From Brachybacterium massiliense (GTDB lineage Bacteria; Actinomycetota; Actinomycetes; Actinomycetales; Dermabacteraceae), in the NCBI RefSeq assembly GCF_900184245.1, contig NZ_FXXB01000008.1, positions 1,178,001 through 1,242,000 of the forward strand: 64,000 nucleotides of DNA. Reading direction: 5' to 3'. A program made the translations under genes and the position numbers. Position 1 is the stretch's first letter. The number at the start of each line of letters is the position of its first letter. The notes beneath the pieces are model-generated. The model ran no database searches and was not told the origin of the DNA. It worked only from the letters and a program-made list of their open reading frames with translations. Below are positions 1 through 12,245 of this stretch, one piece after another.

Positions 1-263
1 CAGAGCGCTGAGCGAGTAGTCGATCAGGCGATGCTCGCCGATCGGCATGAGCGCCTTGTGGCCCGACGCCGCCGCGGCGGCCTGCGCGGGGGTGAGATCT
101 GACCCTCCGGCGGCCCGCATGCGGCTGCCGAGCCCGCGGGCGAGGAGCACGGCGGTGGTGATGGCAGGGGCGTGGGCGGGCGTGGCGGCGTCGGCGGTGG
201 ACGGGGCGTCGGCGGGGGGGTGGCGGCGTCGGCGGTGGACGGGGCGTCGGCGGGGGTCATCAT
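1..263 (-). CDS. sugar/NTP nucleotidyltransferase, N-terminal part (3' end outside window; apparent frameshift)
   Basis: The reverse strand encodes a nucleotidyltransferase N-terminus: the nucleotide-binding loop AVLLARGLGSRM followed by a lysine segment KALMPIG, typical of enzymes that make NDP-sugars from sugar-1-phosphates. The start ATG at 263 overlaps the stop of the upstream phosphohexomutase gene (ATGA), so translation is probably coupled, and the mutase would supply the sugar-1-phosphate. From that ATG the frame reads a 12-residue repeat, TPADAPSTADAA, but the second copy has a run of 7 C where the first has 5, which throws the conserved motif out of frame. With 5 or 8 C the whole gene is in frame. 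This is either a sequencing error, a slippage-prone tract or a mutation. The family assignment is firm; the exact substrate is not known. The gene continues beyond the left edge. Confidence 0.72.
184..257 (-). repeat. two-copy 36/38-bp tandem repeat with C5/C7 tract at gene start
   Basis: Two direct copies encode TPADAPSTADAA near the nucleotidyltransferase start. The copies are identical except for the length of a C run (5 C at 252-256, 7 C at 214-220 on the coding strand). The unequal tract causes the reading-frame break described for the gene. Confidence 0.85.
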
Positions 264-1678
264 GCTCCCAGGTCGTAGTGGTCGGCGACGGTGCGCGAGA
301 GCTCGCGGGCGCCCTCGGCGGTCTCCGCCTCGGAGAACACGCGGATCACGGGCTCGGTGCCGGAGAAGCGGATGGTCAGCCAGGAGTCGTCGGCGAAATA
401 GACCTTACAGCCGTCCTCCCAGGCGATCCGCGCGATCTCGCGGTCGAAGGCCGGCAGCTCGTGCTCGGTGAAGATCCGTCGTTGCAGCTCCTCCCGACGC
501 TCAGGCGTGTACCCGTAGGCAGCCTCCTCCATCACCAGCGCGCCGTGCCGCTCCACCAGCTCCGCGTACAGCTGGGAGAGCTTCTTGCCGGAGCGGGCCA
601 CCATCTCCACCAGCAGACCGGCCGCCTGGATGCCGTCCTTGCCAGGGATGTGCCCGCGCACCGTGAGACCACCCGAGGACTCCCCGCCGATCACGGCATC
701 GGTCTCGGCCATCTTGGCACTGATCCACCTGAAGCCGACGGGCACCTCATGGCACTCCTGCCCGTGCGCGGCCGCCACCCGGTCCAGCAGATGCGTGGTC
801 GAGAAGTTCCGCACCACGGGCCCCTCCCAGCCCTTGCCGGTGAGCAGGTACTCGTACAGCAGCACCAGCACCTGGTTGGGGCTGAGGTAGTTGCCCTGGT
901 CATCGATGATTCCGAGACGGTCCGCGTCGCCGTCGGTCGCGATCCCCAGATCCGCGCCGTGCTCGAGCACCGCCTGGCGCAGCGGCGAGAGGCTGCCCTC
1001 GGCCGGGGACGGCATGCGCCCGCCGAACAGCGGATCGTGCCGGGCGTTGATCACCTCGACCTGGCAGCGGGCGCTGACCAGGATGGTCTGCAGGCTGGTC
1101 TGGGCCACGCCGAACATCGGGTCCAGCACGATGTTCAGGTGCGCGTGGCGGATCGCGTCGAGGTCCAGCTGAGAGATGATCGCATCGAGGTACCAGTTGA
1201 TCGAGCTCTGCTCGGTGACCAGCTCGCTGCCGCGCACCTCGTGCGGGGGCAGGGAGCGGACATCCTCGGCGGTGAGGGTCGCGACGTGCGCGCTGAGCTC
1301 GTCAGTCACGCCGAGATCCGCGTCCCGGCCGCCCGCGGTGAAGATCTTCAGCCCGTTGTACAGCGCCGGGTTGTGGGAGGCGGTGACGGCGATGCCGTAC
1401 GCGGCCTCGGTCTGCTTGACGGTCCACATGCACATCGGGGTGGGCACCGGGCGAGTGATCACCCGCACCGGGATCCCGTTGCCGGCCAGCACCTCGATCG
1501 CCCACCACGCGGCGACATCCGAGAGGAACCTGCGGTCATAGCTGATCACCAGGCCCCGCTCGACCACACCCTCGGCGTGCATCCGGTCCGCGAGCCCCTG
1601 CGCGAGCAGGCGCACGTTCTCCCGGGTGAACTCGTCCCCGATGATGGCTCTCCAGCCACCGGTCCCGAACTGGATCAT
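260..1678 (-). CDS. phosphoglucomutase/phosphomannomutase family protein
   Basis: This cytosolic alpha-D-phosphohexomutase (472 aa) interconverts hexose-6- and hexose-1-phosphates. Visible family motifs are the phosphoserine loop TASHNPALYNGLKIF (Ser about residue 101), the metal loop DGDADRLGI (about residue 245), the sugar-binding loop GGESSGGL and a C-terminal phosphate-binding RFSGTEPVIR. The start MIQFGTGGWRAIIG at 1678 is chosen because the conserved N-terminus begins there and GGAG lies just upstream; an in-frame ATG at 1747 would add 23 non-conserved residues. The stop overlaps the start of the nucleotidyltransferase gene, so the pair probably makes an NDP-sugar for glycogen or cell-surface glycans. 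Whether glucose or mannose is preferred cannot be read from the sequence. Confidence 0.93.
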   Translation of the reverse strand: MIQFGTGGWRAIIGDEFTRENVRLLAQGLADRMHAEGVVERGLVISYDRRFLSDVAAWWAIEVLAGNGIPVRVITRPVPTPMCMWTVKQTEAAYGIAVTASHNPALYNGLKIFTAGGRDADLGVTDELSAHVATLTAEDVRSLPPHEVRGSELVTEQSSINWYLDAIISQLDLDAIRHAHLNIVLDPMFGVAQTSLQTILVSARCQVEVINARHDPLFGGRMPSPAEGSLSPLRQAVLEHGADLGIATDGDADRLGIIDDQGNYLSPNQVLVLLYEYLLTGKGWEGPVVRNFSTTHLLDRVAAAHGQECHEVPVGFRWISAKMAETDAVIGGESSGGLTVRGHIPGKDGIQAAGLLVEMVARSGKKLSQLYAELVERHGALVMEEAAYGYTPERREELQRRIFTEHELPAFDREIARIAWEDGCKVYFADDSWLTIRFSGTEPVIRVFSEAETAEGARELSRTVADHYDLGA

Positions 1679-1834
1679 CGTCGCTCCTTCGCCACGGGGA
1701 GGGGCGCTGCGCCGAGTGCGCCGGGCTCGCTTCCCCAAAACGTTCACGTTCAGAACAAACTAGGTGGGGGTGGGTAAGAGTGTCAAGGGAGGGCCCGGCG
1801 GGGGTGGGACCAGCCCCCACGCCCCACGCCCCAC

Positions 1835-1893
1835 GCGAGCGTCACAAACATGGGGTTATCCGGGCTCCATTCCCCCAGTTTCGTCACACTCGC
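1835..1893. repeat. palindromic repeat family A, copy 1
   Basis: Imperfect inverted repeat in the gap between the phosphohexomutase and ROK genes. Outer arms GCGAG/CTCGC enclose GTCACAAACATGGGG on the left and CCCCCAGTTTCGTCAC on the right. The family consensus is GTGACAAAACTGGGG, a 15-20 base centre, then the reverse complement. It lies 60 bp from copy 2 in the same gap (1679-2048), which otherwise shows no gene. Confidence 0.75.
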
Positions 1894-1950
1894 CCGGCAC
1901 GCGGGGGCTCGTGACGAGCAGGTGGGAGGTTCACGCCCCGCGCCACGTCC

Positions 1951-2005
1951 GAGAGTGACAAAAGTGGTGTTATCCAGGGGCTATTCCCCCAGTTTCGTCA
2001 CGCTC
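1951..2005. repeat. palindromic repeat family A, copy 2
   Basis: Second copy in the same intergenic region: GAGAGTGACAAAAGTGG on the left and CCCCCAGTTTCGTCACGCTC on the right, around TTATCCAGGGGCTATT. It lies just past the stop of the ROK gene, so it may act as its transcription terminator, but no T-run follows. Confidence 0.75.
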
Positions 2006-2048
2006 ACGGGGTCTGGACGGGGGCACGGCCGGGCTGACCGGGGCGCGG

Positions 2049-3338
2049 TCAGGCCTCGAGCTCCGGGGCGAGGAGGGGATCGTCGAGCACCCGCTCGAGC
2101 GCCACGGCGGCACCACCGGCCGCGGCGGCGTCGAGGCCGAGCGCGGAGGCGCTGACCTCGACCCGCCCGTCGGCCGCGAGGAGGCGCGCATCCAGCGCGG
2201 ACTGGACCGGCTGGACGAGCAGGTCCGCGAAGGAGGCGAAGTAGCCGCCGAGCACGATGGCCTGCGGGTTCAGCACGTCCACGAGCACGCCCGCGCCGCG
2301 TACGAGGTCACCGGCGAGCCGTTCGAATCGCTCATGCAGCGGGGCGTGGCCCGCATCGAGCAGGCTGCGCAGCCGTGCCAGACGCTCGGTCATGGGCAGG
2401 CGCCCGGAGCGGGTGGGGTCATCCGCCTCGAGCACGTCCAGGACGGTGTCGAAGCCGACCATCGTCTCCCAGCAGCCACGGCGCCCGCAGCGGCACCGCT
2501 CCCCCGCCGGGTCCAGCCCGATATGCCCCACCTCACCGGAGAAGCCGGACCAGCCGCGGAGCAGACGACCGCCCGCGATGATGCCGGCACCCACTCCCTT
2601 GTCGCCGGTGAGGTAGACGAGATCGGTGATGCCGCGCTGGGCGAGGCGCGGCGCTTCGGCGAGGGCGGAGAGCTTCGCGTCGTTCTCGAGGGCGAGCACG
2701 GGAGAGTCCTCGCCGAGGCGTCGTGCGAGCTCCTCGGCGAGGGGGACGTCGGTCCAGCCGAGGTTGGAGGCGAAGCGGACCCGCGAGCCGTCGTAGTCGA
2801 TCGGGCCGGGCGGGGCGATGGTGGCGCCCGCGACCCAGAGCCCCTCCGCGTCGGCGGCGTCAAGGGCTCTCTGCAGCAGCTCGGCGGCGCGGTCGAGCAC
2901 GGGGTCCAGCGGGTAGGAGCGCCCGTCGGCCGCTGAAGGTTCCAGGGCGTAGGGCGTGGGGACGGAGTCGGCGAAGCGCGCCGCGCCGGCCAGATCGCGC
3001 AGGCTCACGGCAAGGTAGTCGACGTTCAGCTCGAGCCCGATGCCGGCCACGTGACCAGGGTCGATGCGCACCTCGGTGCCGGGGCGACCCACCGCGCCGA
3101 GGCGCTCCACCTTTCCCTCCTGCACCAGCCCGCGCACGGCCAGATCGTTCACGAGCGACGTGACCGCGGCCTTGGACAGGCCCGTCTCCTGGGAGAGGGT
3201 GGCGCGGGAGCGACCGCCGCGGGTGTGGAGGTGGCGCAGCAGCAGGCTGAGGTTCGCCGAGCGCATCGCGGCATGGCCCACCGGGGCCGCCCGGCGGCTG
3301 CCCCGCCCCGCCTCGGCCGGTGATGTCATGCAGGCCAT
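2049..3338 (-). CDS. ROK family transcriptional regulator
   Basis: Sugar-responsive repressor of the NagC/XylR type. An N-terminal winged helix (about residues 25-75, ATLSQETGLSKAAVTSLVND) is followed by a ROK sugar-kinase-like fold. The diagnostic zinc motif is GHIGLDPAGERCRCGRRGCWE in the middle, and LVYLTGDKGVGAGII marks the ATP/sugar lobe. The start at 3338 (MACMTSP) is preferred over an ATG at 3413 that would add a low-complexity Arg/Gly tail; ATG 3329 is equally possible. The gene follows the glycosyltransferase on the same strand with a 70-bp gap. Its ligand and targets are not evident; the neighbouring sugar-phosphate genes suggest carbohydrate control. Confidence 0.88.
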   Translation of the reverse strand: MACMTSPAEAGRGSRRAAPVGHAAMRSANLSLLLRHLHTRGGRSRATLSQETGLSKAAVTSLVNDLAVRGLVQEGKVERLGAVGRPGTEVRIDPGHVAGIGLELNVDYLAVSLRDLAGAARFADSVPTPYALEPSAADGRSYPLDPVLDRAAELLQRALDAADAEGLWVAGATIAPPGPIDYDGSRVRFASNLGWTDVPLAEELARRLGEDSPVLALENDAKLSALAEAPRLAQRGITDLVYLTGDKGVGAGIIAGGRLLRGWSGFSGEVGHIGLDPAGERCRCGRRGCWETMVGFDTVLDVLEADDPTRSGRLPMTERLARLRSLLDAGHAPLHERFERLAGDLVRGAGVLVDVLNPQAIVLGGYFASFADLLVQPVQSALDARLLAADGRVEVSASALGLDAAAAGGAAVALERVLDDPLLAPELEA

Positions 3339-3409
3339 CGTAGGCCGCACCAGGACCGCGCCCGGCCCAGGACCGCGCCCGGCCCGGGACCGTGCCCCGC
3401 CACGGGGCC

Positions 3410-4696
3410 TCACCCCCGCAGCACGTCCTGGAGGATCGCGAGGTAGCGGCCGGCGAGCACATCGTCATCGGCGTGCTCGGCGACCCACGCCCTGCCGCTC
3501 GCCCGCACCGCGGCACGGGAGCGGTCAGCGGCCATGCCGCGCCACAGCTCGACCAGCGCGTCGACGTCCTCGGGCGGGAGCACATCGCCGGCGTCGGCCT
3601 CGCGCACCACGTCGGCCGCCTCCCCCGCGAGCAGCGCAGTGATGTGCCGGCCCGTCGCAAGCATCTCGTAGAGCTTGGACGGGACGGTCCATGCGAACGG
3701 CGCCCAGTCGCGCAGGGACACGATGACGGTATCCGCCCAGGCGTACTGCGCACCCACCTCACGGTGCGGGATCCGCGGGATCACCTCGACCGGGGCGTCC
3801 AGCTCGACGGCGAGCGCCGCGAGCTCCGCCGCCTCGACCCCGTGGCCCACCATCCGCACCTGCACGTCCACGCCCTGGCCGCGCAGCGCAGCCGCGGCAC
3901 GCACCACCGTCTCCAGGCCCTGGGAGCGGCCCATGTTGCCCAGGTACAGGCAGCGCAGCTCGGGATGATCGCCGGGCAGATGGTCGCGCTGGCGCGGCAC
4001 CAGGGAGAGGTCGGTGCCGTTGCGCACCACGTGCACGATCCCCACGCCCCGCTCGCGCAGCACCTCGGCGAAGCGCCCGGTGGTCGTGACCACGGCGCGA
4101 GCCCCGCTCTGCCAGCGAGTGACCTGCTGATGCACCTCGCCCTTGGCGAGCGCCACACCCCAGGACAGCGCACGGCGCAGGGCGCTGCGGTGCATGGTCT
4201 CCGCGGCCTCGGGCGTGATCGCGCCCGCGGGGCCGACGTGGGTGACCAGATCCGGCCAGGCATCGCGCATCTCGACCACCAGCGGCACGCCCCACAGCGC
4301 GGAGAGGGTGCGGCCCAGCAGCAGGGTGGGGATCGCGGGGGCGGTGGCGACGATGACATCGGGCCGCGTCCCGGGGCGGGAGAATCGTTGCCGCAGGCGA
4401 CGCAGCGCATCGGCCGCGGCGAGGGCGTGATCGGCGGTGCGGGTGCCGATGTCGGCGCGGTGCGGGAGGAAGGCGGTGCGCAGCACGGTCTCGCCGTGCG
4501 AGCCGGTCTCGACCGCGCCCACCCGGTGCAGACGGCGCTGGAGCGGGGTGGGCCGGCCCGCCGGGTAGTGCGGCACGGGCGCGGCGACGGTGACTCGGTG
4601 CCCCGCGGCGATGAAGCGCCCCACGAGAGCGGACCAGCGGCGCTGCGGGGCGCCGAACTCGGGAGCGTAGTAGTGGGTGAGCAGCAGCAGCCTCAT
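3410..4696 (-). CDS. glycosyltransferase family 4 protein
   Basis: GT-B fold glycosyltransferase (428 aa), predicted to move a sugar from an NDP donor onto a cell-envelope acceptor in the cytoplasm. The N-terminus MRLLLLTHYYAPEFGAPQRR with the acceptor-side AGHRVTV is typical of GT4 enzymes. The donor half carries LRCLYLGNMGRSQGLETVV and the late motif PSKLYEMLATGRHITAL, where family members have an E-x7-E signature. The chosen ATG at 4696 overlaps the stop of the PRC-barrel gene (ATGA), which implies translational coupling; another ATG lies at 4708. Donor and acceptor are unknown. Confidence 0.88.
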   Translation of the reverse strand: MRLLLLTHYYAPEFGAPQRRWSALVGRFIAAGHRVTVAAPVPHYPAGRPTPLQRRLHRVGAVETGSHGETVLRTAFLPHRADIGTRTADHALAAADALRRLRQRFSRPGTRPDVIVATAPAIPTLLLGRTLSALWGVPLVVEMRDAWPDLVTHVGPAGAITPEAAETMHRSALRRALSWGVALAKGEVHQQVTRWQSGARAVVTTTGRFAEVLRERGVGIVHVVRNGTDLSLVPRQRDHLPGDHPELRCLYLGNMGRSQGLETVVRAAAALRGQGVDVQVRMVGHGVEAAELAALAVELDAPVEVIPRIPHREVGAQYAWADTVIVSLRDWAPFAWTVPSKLYEMLATGRHITALLAGEAADVVREADAGDVLPPEDVDALVELWRGMAADRSRAAVRASGRAWVAEHADDDVLAGRYLAILQDVLRG

Positions 4697-5142
4697 GCGT
4701 CGACGCACCCTCCGGCGCGGAGTCCGAGGGCGGTCTCCGCCTCGCGCAGCAGCTCGGCGGTGGCGTGGGCGGTGTCCGGTGGGCGCAGGCCCGCGCGGGC
4801 GGCGTCGGCCCCGATCCGCAGCTGCACGGCGTCGGCCGCGCGGGGTTCGGCGGGCTCCTCGGGCGGCTCAGCGGGCAGGGCCGCGATCGCGGCCGACGGG
4901 ATCAGCACCGCACGCGAGCTCAGCTGGCGGGGCATCACCGTGATCGCGGCGAGCTCGCCGCTGTCATCCTGCTGGTAGATGTCCCGCACCCGGCCGACGG
5001 TCCTGCCGTCGCTGCCCAATACGGTCATGCCCGCGAGGCGCTGCAGGCGCAGGGGCCGCTCGGCGCGGGTGCTCGGCGGGACGGGCTCGGCACTCCCCGC
5101 AGGGACGGAGGGGGAGTGCTCGGGCATCGCACCGAGGCTCAT
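4693..5142 (-). CDS. PRC-barrel domain protein
   Basis: Small protein (149 aa) with one PRC-barrel domain: LQRLAGMTVLGSDGRTVGRV then DIYQQDD and ITVMPRQLSSRAVLIP, residues about 32-90. PRC barrels are small beta domains found in RimM and in many proteins of unknown role that bind other proteins or membrane components. The C-terminal third is Ala/Glu-rich with a likely helix. GGAG precedes the ATG by 7 bases. It is the first gene of a coupled pair with the glycosyltransferase. No specific function can be assigned. Confidence 0.8.
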   Translation of the reverse strand: MSLGAMPEHSPSVPAGSAEPVPPSTRAERPLRLQRLAGMTVLGSDGRTVGRVRDIYQQDDSGELAAITVMPRQLSSRAVLIPSAAIAALPAEPPEEPAEPRAADAVQLRIGADAARAGLRPPDTAHATAELLREAETALGLRAGGCVDA

Positions 5143-5294
5143 CGGTCATCTCCGCAGGCGGTCACAGCCTGGGAGTCTACCGACCGGCCGCGATCCCGGC
5201 CCACCCTCGGGCGCGAGAACCGGGCCGCTGCGCAGCGCCACCACCCACCAGCACCCCGATCATCCCTGGTCAGGGCATGGATAACACTCCGGTG

Positions 5295-6155
5295 TCAGTC
5301 GATGACGCAGTAGCGCACGAACTCCTGGACGTCCTCGATCGGATCGGCCTCGGCGCTGTTCTGCAGCTCGCGCACCGTGTGCTCGCGCACCGCGAGGCTC
5401 AGCAGCAGCGAGAACAACGTGCGGGCAAGCATCCGCGGGTTCGCGCCCTCGACCAGCCGGCCGTTCTCGGCCAGACCCGAGAGCACCTTCTCGAGCACGT
5501 GCTCGTGCACCAGGCGCAGCCTGGCCACCCGGAAGCGGCCAGGGTGGTCGGGGTTGACGATCTCGGCGGAGAGCGTGGCCAGCAGCGCCATCGGGTGCTT
5601 GCGCGGGTCCCACGGGCCGGCCAGCGCCGACAGCAGCGCCTGCGGGGAGGCCTGCAGCGACTCGGCCGAATCCAGCAGACCCTGCGCATGCGCCTCGAGG
5701 CGGTCCACCACCGCGCCCAGCAGCGCCTCCTTGGAGGAGAAGTGGTGCAGCATCCCCGGATGCGAGATGCCCACGCGGCGGGAGATGTCGCGCAGGCTCG
5801 CGCCGTGGTACCCGCGCTCGGCGAACAGGGCCGAGGCGCTGTCGAGGATCTCCTCGCGCCGCGCGGAGCCCGGCGTCGGCGCGCTCTCCGGCTCCACGAG
5901 GCCCTGCGCGTCGGGGGTCACCGCCCCCGGAGGCGCGGACGGGACACCGGCCACGGCGCGGAGGGACTCGCCCGCGGCGAGCTCGCTCGAGGAGATCGAA
6001 TCGAGGGTCCGCAGGGCGCGGGCCAGCGGATCCACGCTCGGATCCACGGACCCGCCGCCCGCGGCCTCCTCACCGATGCGGTCGGAGAACATGGTCGAGA
6101 GCGGCGACGGGCCGGCTCCTGCTCCTGGAGGACCTCCGGCGGCAGCGAGGGTCAT
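5295..6155 (-). CDS. TetR/AcrR family transcriptional regulator
   Basis: TetR-type repressor with an unusually long N-terminal extension of about 80 low-complexity residues before the DNA-binding domain (REEILDSASALFAERGYHGA, SLRDISRRVGISHPGMLHHF, about residues 85-140). The C-terminal half is a ligand-binding helical domain of unknown specificity. The ATG at 6155 is preceded by AAAGGAG; the in-frame GTG at 6170 lies before that ribosome site. The gene begins 18 bp after asd on the same strand, so it is likely the third gene of a lysC-asd-tetR operon. Whether it controls the aspartate pathway is inference. Confidence 0.88.
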   Translation of the reverse strand: MTLAAAGGPPGAGAGPSPLSTMFSDRIGEEAAGGGSVDPSVDPLARALRTLDSISSSELAAGESLRAVAGVPSAPPGAVTPDAQGLVEPESAPTPGSARREEILDSASALFAERGYHGASLRDISRRVGISHPGMLHHFSSKEALLGAVVDRLEAHAQGLLDSAESLQASPQALLSALAGPWDPRKHPMALLATLSAEIVNPDHPGRFRVARLRLVHEHVLEKVLSGLAENGRLVEGANPRMLARTLFSLLLSLAVREHTVRELQNSAEADPIEDVQEFVRYCVID

Positions 6156-6173
6156 CGTCGCTCCTTTCACATG

Positions 6174-8632
<2,459 letters not shown>

Positions 8633-8762
8633 GGGGCGGGTTCCTTCGCGGTTGGCGGCAGTCGGGCTGAGCATGCGGGCTGCGGGGCGGCAGGCCGTGT
8701 CACGGGCCCGCCGGGGTGGGCGGACCGTGCGGTGGACCGGCCGGGGTGGGCAGGTCCTGCGG

Positions 8763-8843
8763 GTCCGCCGGTGGGCGGCTCCGGGGTGGTGCCGCCGGTG
8801 AGCGGCTCCGGGGTGGTGCCGCCGGTGAGCGGCTCCGGGGTGG
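8763..8843. repeat. 27-bp tandem repeat, three copies, upstream of lysC
   Basis: Three 27-bp units (the last two identical, containing GCGGCTCCGGGGTGGTGCCG) lie about 130 bp upstream of the lysC start. They are part of an 800-bp gap (8633-9448) in which I see no convincing gene on either strand; the rest is GC-rich with low-complexity GGTGGGC runs, followed by palindrome A3. The gap probably holds the lysC promoter and leader. Confidence 0.7.
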
Positions 8844-9181
8844 TCCTGCGGGGAGCAGGTCCAGGGGTCGTGGCGGGGACCGCGGGGAAGCGGCCGCCGC
8901 TGGTCAGCGCCGGTGGGCGATGCTCTCGCTCGCCCGACGCATCTCGGCGCCGGAAGCCCGGCCACCGGGCACGAGCCCAGCGTCGAGTCTACGAAAATGC
9001 CTGGTCGACGCCATACCTGCCCCGACATTCGAGATGGACCCGCTGGTAGAACGGATATCGGGACGTGGTGCACACAACATCCGCCCGGGCGTGGCGGAAC
9101 CCAGCCGGCCCCGCGCGATGTGGTGGGGTCCGCGGTTCCAGGTGCGCGGCGTGGCGCCCCTCCCCCGCGCCTCCCCCGCGC

Positions 9182-9238
9182 CCGGCGTGACATAACTGGG
9201 GAATAGCCAAAGCCATTAGCCCACTTTCGTCACGCCGG
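9182..9238. repeat. palindromic repeat family A, copy 3
   Basis: Outer arms CCGGCGTGAC and GTCACGCCGG are perfect complements. Inside are ATAACTGGGGAATAG on the left and GCCCACTTTC on the right. Directly after it two short direct repeats of CGGTTGTCGTCACGCTGG (about 9240-9285) reuse the GTCACG word. It lies 210 bp before the AbiEi/DUF559-like gene. Confidence 0.75.
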
Positions 9239-9448
9239 CAGCGGTTGTCGTCACGCTGGCGGCGGTTGTCGTCACGCTGGTGGCGGCTGCGCCCCCGGGC
9301 ACCGGGACGTGGGGGGCGTGGCGCGGTCGAGTGCGCCTCGAGGGCGGGGTGGCGTGGCGCGAGTGGGGAGGAGAGGTGTTCCGGGGCGGTGACCTCGACG
9401 TTGTGGATGGCACAGTCGGCTCTTCGGCACGGCACCCACCATGAGTCC

Positions 9449-10405
9449 ATGCCCCGCCGCCCTGCTCCGCTGCCCAGCGCACTCCCTCATGCCGTGTTCA
9501 CCACGGCGGAGGCGAGAAGCGTCGGCGTGGGCACGGAGAGGCTGCGAGCCCGCGATCTGAAGCGTCTCGCCTACGGACTCCACGCCCGAGTCGACGCCGA
9601 GCTCACCGAGCTCGACGTCCTCACCGCGCTCACCCGGGATGATCCGCTGGCGGTGGTGCGCGGCCTGAGCGCCGCCCGCTACTGGGGGTTCCCGCTGCCG
9701 TGGCAGAAGCAGCAATGGAAGGCAGGCAAGGAACTCACCGCGGTCCATCTCACGGCGAACGGGGAATCACGCCGCAGCTCGGCGCTGATCACCTGGAGCA
9801 GAAAGCGGCTCCGTGTCGACGAAATCGTCGCGCTCGAAGATCTCAGGGTCACGAGCCGCATCCGCACCTGGCTCGACCTCCAGCAGGACCTCTCACTCGC
9901 TCAGCTCGTCGACATCGGAGATCACCTGGTACGGATCCCACGCGAATGGGCTGAGTCGCGTGAACACCCGTACGCCACTCTCGACCAGCTCTCGATGGCG
10001 GTGGACAGCTTCCCCGGCCCCGGCCGAACTCGGCTGCGCGAGGCCCTGGACCTGGTCCGCGTAGGCAGCGACTCCCCGCCCGAGACCAGACTCCGCCTCG
10101 CCGCCGGTCGCGCGGGCCTTCCCGAGCCCGATCTCAACGTCCGCCAGATCGACCAAGGGAGGGATCTCGGCGAACCGGATCTCGCGTGGCCCGCATGGAA
10201 GGTGTGCGTCGAGCACGATGGGCCGACCCATCGCACCCCCGAGCAGCAGGAACGGGACATCCAGCGCCGCGAGCTGCGCGAATCCCTCGGCTGGATCGAG
10301 GTCCAGACCGTCGCCAAGGACCTCCACGACGGCTGCCGGCGTGGCCTGCGGAGGATGACCGATGCCCTGAGGAAGCACGACTGGCACCCCGACGCGCACC
10401 CATGA
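9449..10405 (+). CDS. AbiEi-like/DUF559 (Vsr-fold) domain protein
   Basis: This 318-aa protein is a type common in actinobacteria and of unproven function. The N-terminal third resembles AbiEi-type antitoxin/winged-helix regions (FTTAEARSVGVGTERLRARD). The C-terminal 110 residues look like a very-short-patch-repair (PD-(D/E)xK) nuclease fold: a Glu in SPPETRLRLAAGRAGLPEP, an Asp in GEPDLAWP and a Glu-x-Asp in VCVEHDGPTH, then a conserved-looking helix with QQERDIQRRELRE. The start is ATG 9449 in a run of ATGs (the ATG at 9441 is out of frame). It is monocistronic and flanked on both sides by family A palindromes. A role in defence or DNA repair is inference. Confidence 0.65.
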   Translation: MPRRPAPLPSALPHAVFTTAEARSVGVGTERLRARDLKRLAYGLHARVDAELTELDVLTALTRDDPLAVVRGLSAARYWGFPLPWQKQQWKAGKELTAVHLTANGESRRSSALITWSRKRLRVDEIVALEDLRVTSRIRTWLDLQQDLSLAQLVDIGDHLVRIPREWAESREHPYATLDQLSMAVDSFPGPGRTRLREALDLVRVGSDSPPETRLRLAAGRAGLPEPDLNVRQIDQGRDLGEPDLAWPAWKVCVEHDGPTHRTPEQQERDIQRRELRESLGWIEVQTVAKDLHDGCRRGLRRMTDALRKHDWHPDAHP

Positions 10406-10457
10406 GCACGACCTCGGCGAGCGAAACCCCGGCACGCGACCCGACACCACAGCGCAC

Positions 10458-10504
10458 GTGACAAAACTGGGGGAATCCGGCGGGCTATTCCCCAGTTTTG
10501 TCAC
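10458..10504. repeat. palindromic repeat family A, copy 4 (best preserved)
   Basis: Arms GTGACAAAACTGGGG and CCCCAGTTTTGTCAC are perfect over 15 bp and extend by AAT/ATT past one bulged G. The loop is CCGGCGGGCT. It lies between convergent genes (AbiEi-like, plus; mannitol-type dehydrogenase, minus) and could act as a bidirectional terminator. Confidence 0.85.
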
Positions 10505-10527
10505 TCCCGGAGGCGCGGGGCCCCGGC

Positions 10528-12126
<1,599 letters not shown>

Positions 12127-12245
12127 GGCTCATCCTTCATCGGCGAGTGAGGAGGAGGCCGACGATACCCATCCCGTCTCCCTCGGGGCTACCGAACCGG
12201 CAGCCCCGGGCAGCCACCGGGCGATCGGGCCCCGACACACCGCGC

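Noticed and set aside
8763-8843. CRISPR array candidate
   Set aside because: Units are directly adjacent without unique spacers, and no cas genes occur in the window.
8633-9193. N-terminal extension of aspartokinase to 642 aa
   Set aside because: The extra 187 residues are low-complexity from the tandem repeats; the conserved enzyme begins at MSLVVQKFGGSS.
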